Under the pieces are notes generated by a model, which ran no database searches, was not told where the DNA came from, and saw only the letters and a list, made by a program, of their open reading frames with translations. From Fratercula arctica (lineage: Eukaryota; Chordata; Aves; Charadriiformes; Alcidae), in NCBI GenBank assembly GCA_947846985.1, contig CANTUZ010000001.1:35116727-35180726 (forward strand): a stretch of 64,000 nt of DNA, read 5' to 3'. How positions within the stretch are numbered: position 1 is the first letter of the stretch; each line of letters starts with the position of its first letter. Positions 60,430-64,000 of the stretch are shown here, one piece after another. A program made the position numbers and the translations under genes.

Positions 60430-60950
60430 AGGTATGGTACATTAGAATGAATAGTGCAAGCTACCCCTACACATTGACAGATTTGTAATTAGCTGCAGCC
60501 ATTTAGGGAACAGACCTGGATGTCACTGGAGAAGTTAAATGAAAAGCTCCACTCAGTGCTTTATAACCACAAGAGATACCTGAAAGATATACGATTGTTT
60601 GAAAAATAAGATATAGAACAGAACAATACTGATGACACATATTTCAAAAATTCAGTATTCATTGCTGCAGTGTTCATTTTGATGTGAAAAGATACAGCAG
60701 AAGAGAAACAGTCCAAAGAAGGGAAATGAGAATCCTTATAGGTTTAGAAAACTTCTATTGGAAGAGAGATAAAAAAGATTAAGTCAATTTAGTTTATAGA
60801 AGAGATGCATAAAAGGTGGCAGGCTAGAGTTATATATAGTAATAATAGTATAGTGAATGACATCCCATTTGGTCATACGCCTGTTTCCCTTTCACATAAC
60901 TTAGAACAAGGAAATACCTAATAAAATTAACACCACTGGTACAATTTTGC
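60430..60950 (+). mobile_element. Ancient CR1/L3-like LINE copy
   Basis: Ordered blocks of ancient amniote CR1 ORF2 after the polymerase core: TTGTAATTAGCTGCAGCCAT, ACCTGGATGTCACTGGAGAA, AAGCTCCACTCAGTGC, AACAATACTGATGACAC, ACAGTCCAAAGAAGGGAAAT, GAGAATCCTTATAGGTTTAG, GGAAGAGAGATAAAAAAG, TCAATTTAGTTTATAGAAGA, and near the end CTTTCACATAACTTAGAACA with AAATACCTAATAAAATTAAC. No long frame survives. Strong divergence with preserved order indicates an old insertion. The wording differs from the other ancient copies, so more than one ancient subfamily may be present. Confidence 0.7.
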
Positions 60951-63900
60951 TGCAGCTTTATAAATATTCTTAGTGTGTGCTAGACTATTTATTTCACATG
61001 TTTTTCTTGCAGGTTTTGATATTTTTTCTGACAGGGTCTTTTTGATTTAAGTGAAAATCTATCTTAATGTAAATTAACTTTTTTATGACTAGTAAGCTTC
61101 AGCAATGAAAGTTTAAACTTTGCATTTTGCAAATAACAAATATTCGAAGCTCTTATTTGTGAAGGAAAACAAAAGTTAATGTCATCATAATCCTAAATAG
61201 ATGAAGCAGTGGTGAAGAAAACTGCAAAGCAAATATGAAATTTAATAATGGCCCTCCGACAGCTTGCTCTCAGATTGTTAGGAATTCATTAAACAATGGT
61301 TGAGCAGAACAGACAATTAAATTATTCTTATATGAAGTATCTATCCATATTATGAATATTGCATATGACAGTACACATTTCTGAAGGGAAGTAGTCAACA
61401 AATTTCATTTCAGAGAATCAGCAAGAGGCTTGATTTCAGCCTCCAGATATACCCTTCTTTGTTTCCCAGACAAAATAATAATAACAATAATTGGGATGCT
61501 AATGTATAAACAGAATTAATACACAGAATCTTAAGAACATAATGTAACCCTTCGATAACTGTAGACAGAAGCTTATGCCAGTCACTTGACAGATATTTCA
61601 GATACACATTGTCTGTACACTTATAAAAAAGTACAGCAGGGGCTGGTAAAAAGTTCATGGCAGCATTAAAAAAAGTCAATGAGATTAAAAGTCAGGCAAA
61701 ACAAAGATGAACACAAGTAGAATTTACAGTGCTGTATATCATAATGTGGAATGAACACCAAACAGTTTGAGAAATTTTCCTCATACTAGCATTCAATCTT
61801 ATTGTCATGTTTTGCTAATTTTAAACTTGCCTTATGACTGGTAAGCACTAATCAAAAAAGAATCTGAGAAAACAAAATTTCTCCTTTACTGCTCACCTGA
61901 AAATATAGACCAGGTATTTATTAGGAATTAACTAAGTCACTGAAAGCGGCTAGTAAATATTAGACAGCATATCTAAAATAGGTTTTAAGATAATTTTTCA
62001 TTCCTGTAAGGTGAGAAACTAGAATACAAAAGACACTTTATGTAGTGTTTACAGCTAAAAATAAAATTTGTTACATCAGTTGGTGATGAGAATTTTGTGA
62101 TCATTAATGATCTACAGCTAAGATCAAGATGACCAAAAGTAATATCAATAACATAATAAATAGTACATTCTAAACACCTTTGAGATAGTATGTTCCTAAA
62201 TCAATGTTTTCAGAAGAAAAGCTATGTGCAAAATACAAATATGTCTACTGTTCAGATTTGTTCTTGTTGCATCCAGATACAGAGATTTAATGAATACAGG
62301 GACCAGACTGTTATCTAAACTCTGAAGTTTGGGTTTTCAGGTTATAATTTAAAATATACATGGTGTGATCATCTGGAAACTCAATGGGATATTATTCATA
62401 AAAATGTATTGATCTCTTAAGAAACCAGAGATTGGACACAGTCTATGGAGTATATTAGTCCATGCCATCAGCTTTATTTCAGATGAAACGAGAAATAATC
62501 AGAGCAATGACTGAAGACTCACAGTTAAATGTTTCCTTCCCTAGTGCACACTTCAAGAACTGCCTCCACAGCTTTCCTTGATACCTCCTTCTGCTTCTCC
62601 ACCACTCTTCCACGCTCTTATCACTGCCAGCACTCTGGATATTCAGCTGTGTGTAGCCACAGCAAAAAGGCTTAGTATGTTCTCCCAGCAGCCCCTATGG
62701 CATGACAGTCTCACTGAAATGCTACGGAGTGACAGATTGACCACTTCTACTTTAGATGCTGAGATCCCGACTAGGTTCAAAACTTGTAAGGCTTTCCCAT
62801 TTCTTTAATAAATCTAAAACTCATTAGGCTGTCTCTTGTTTCAGTATGAATAACATTATTTTCCCTAGCCTATATTCATTTATAATGATTATTTTCCTAG
62901 CTTGTCACTTGATCATGCTATGACCTTTACATACCTTTGCTGGTGCCTCCCTGCTCTGCTGAGTTAAACTACTTCCCCTCCACCCTTATTTCATGATTAT
63001 TTTTTGCATTTCTCTACTCTGTGCATTGCCTTTTATTCAATATCAAATTTAGGACTTGGTCTGTCTATTGGCTCATCTTGTCCACCTCCATTATGTGCTT
63101 ACGTTTTCAGAAAAGCACCTTAGCATGTGTGTCTGCCTTCAGAAAGCAAGGATGTGTCACCATATGACTAAAAGTGCACCAGTAACGCCAGAGAGCCTTT
63201 TGGCCTTTCTAGACTGTGAGTTTTTATAAGTCCAGCTGTTCTAAAATGTTTCTATTCAGGCTGACTTTGTTTTACTCAAGATGATGATGTACTTGTTCTG
63301 CTAATTGAGGTAAGTTGGCATCAGATACAGAAATATGCATGCCATCTACGCAAATGTTGTCTGTACTGGCGATACATTCTTGTTACAGAAAAAAAAATCA
63401 AATGCATCTGTGCTCATCAGAGCTAGAACACACTGAGTAGGTGCAAGGCAGGTTGATGTTTTTAACCTGGTTCAAGCAACCAAGAAATTCTCTCATCACT
63501 GTGGCTGGGTGCAGGCCAAGTAATGGAGATAAGGTATGCCTTGTGCTCTCATGTCCTTGCTTTGCAGAGTGGCAGAGAGGAAGGGATGTGATTCTGTGTT
63601 CTCTTCAGGCACGGATTTGCTGGGGGTGGAGGAGGACGAGGGGTGAGAAAGCTTCTTTAGCCTGCAGATTCATACTGCTTGGTGTGAAGTGTGTGCTCAC
63701 CCACTACATGAGACAGTTGTCAATGTGTAGCCTACCCCTCTGGTTGGACTTGGAGGAAACTAACATTCTTTTCAGTTACAGCATCTGCTCTTAAATCTTG
63801 GGTTATAGAGTCTTTGTTTATCTATCAGGAGAGGAAGAAAAATGAGAGTGAAACCCCTTCTTCAGGACAATGAATCAGGAGGCAAGGTACACAATTTATT

Positions 63901-64000
63901 CTTGACAGAAGTCAAAGGAAGAAACATCTTAAATCTTACAGCTCTTGAACAAAGAACAGGCCTTCACAAGCAGCCCACACACTCAATTTGGACTCCTGTC
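60951..64000. other. No gene seen; A+T-rich sequence to window end
   Basis: No exon, RNA gene or transposon recognised. Frames at 62,578-62,808 and 63,441-63,794 (76 and 117 codons) show no domain and start at arbitrary ATGs. A gene could begin or end beyond the window. Confidence 0.55.

Overview
This window is non-coding vertebrate DNA, and its repeats point to a bird. It is A+T-rich by eye and poor in CpG. It is dominated by CR1 LINE fragments whose 3' ends carry the avian CR1 tail (ATTCTATG-type octamers, or an ATTCT run in one subfamily), and it holds LTRs of families I recognise from bird genomes. I find no host exon, no tRNA or rRNA gene, no CpG-island promoter and no CRISPR-like array. 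The longest open frames (254 and 259 codons) lie in CR1 reverse-transcriptase remnants. The most economical reading is an intergenic desert or part of a very large intron. I cannot name the species.

Layout. 1-9.2 kb: unique-looking A+T-rich sequence with one or two MIR-like SINE remnants. 9.2-13.4 kb: a dense repeat graveyard made of an ERV LTR, two oppositely oriented CR1 pieces butted together at about 11,021, an LTR apparently split by a CR1 tail, a further CR1 piece and a MIR-like remnant. 16.5-18.6 kb: the longest uninterrupted CR1 copy, with its reverse transcriptase inactivated. 20.35-20.9 kb: a candidate minus-strand LTR. 22.6, 30.0, 31.4 and 41.7 kb: short CR1 relics. 24.7 kb: a cluster of four palindromes. 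27.6-28.0 kb: an isolated GC-rich island. 36.6-39.6 kb: an LTR-like promoter/poly(A) segment, then a CR1 carrying a second CR1 inside it, whose tail has grown into a long ATTCT/ATTCC array. 45.7-46.9 kb: a minus-strand CR1 and a GAATG array. 51.4-52.0 kb: a second LTR of the same family as the first.

A second, much older layer is present. Four heavily diverged CR1/L3-like copies (32.3-33.0, 48.2-48.8, 54.7-55.3 and 60.4-60.95 kb) resemble the ancient CR1 class shared with turtles and crocodilians rather than the younger avian CR1s.

Nothing here forms a pathway or operon. The relationships that can be read are insertion order (LINE into LINE, LINE into LTR), truncation and decay. I did not find an undescribed biological system. 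The best leads are the nested insertions, the CR1-derived pentanucleotide array, the ancient CR1 copies as candidates for conserved non-coding sequence, the palindrome cluster and the GC-rich island. Family assignments rest on recognition from memory and were not searched; boundaries marked 'about' are good to roughly 10-30 bases.
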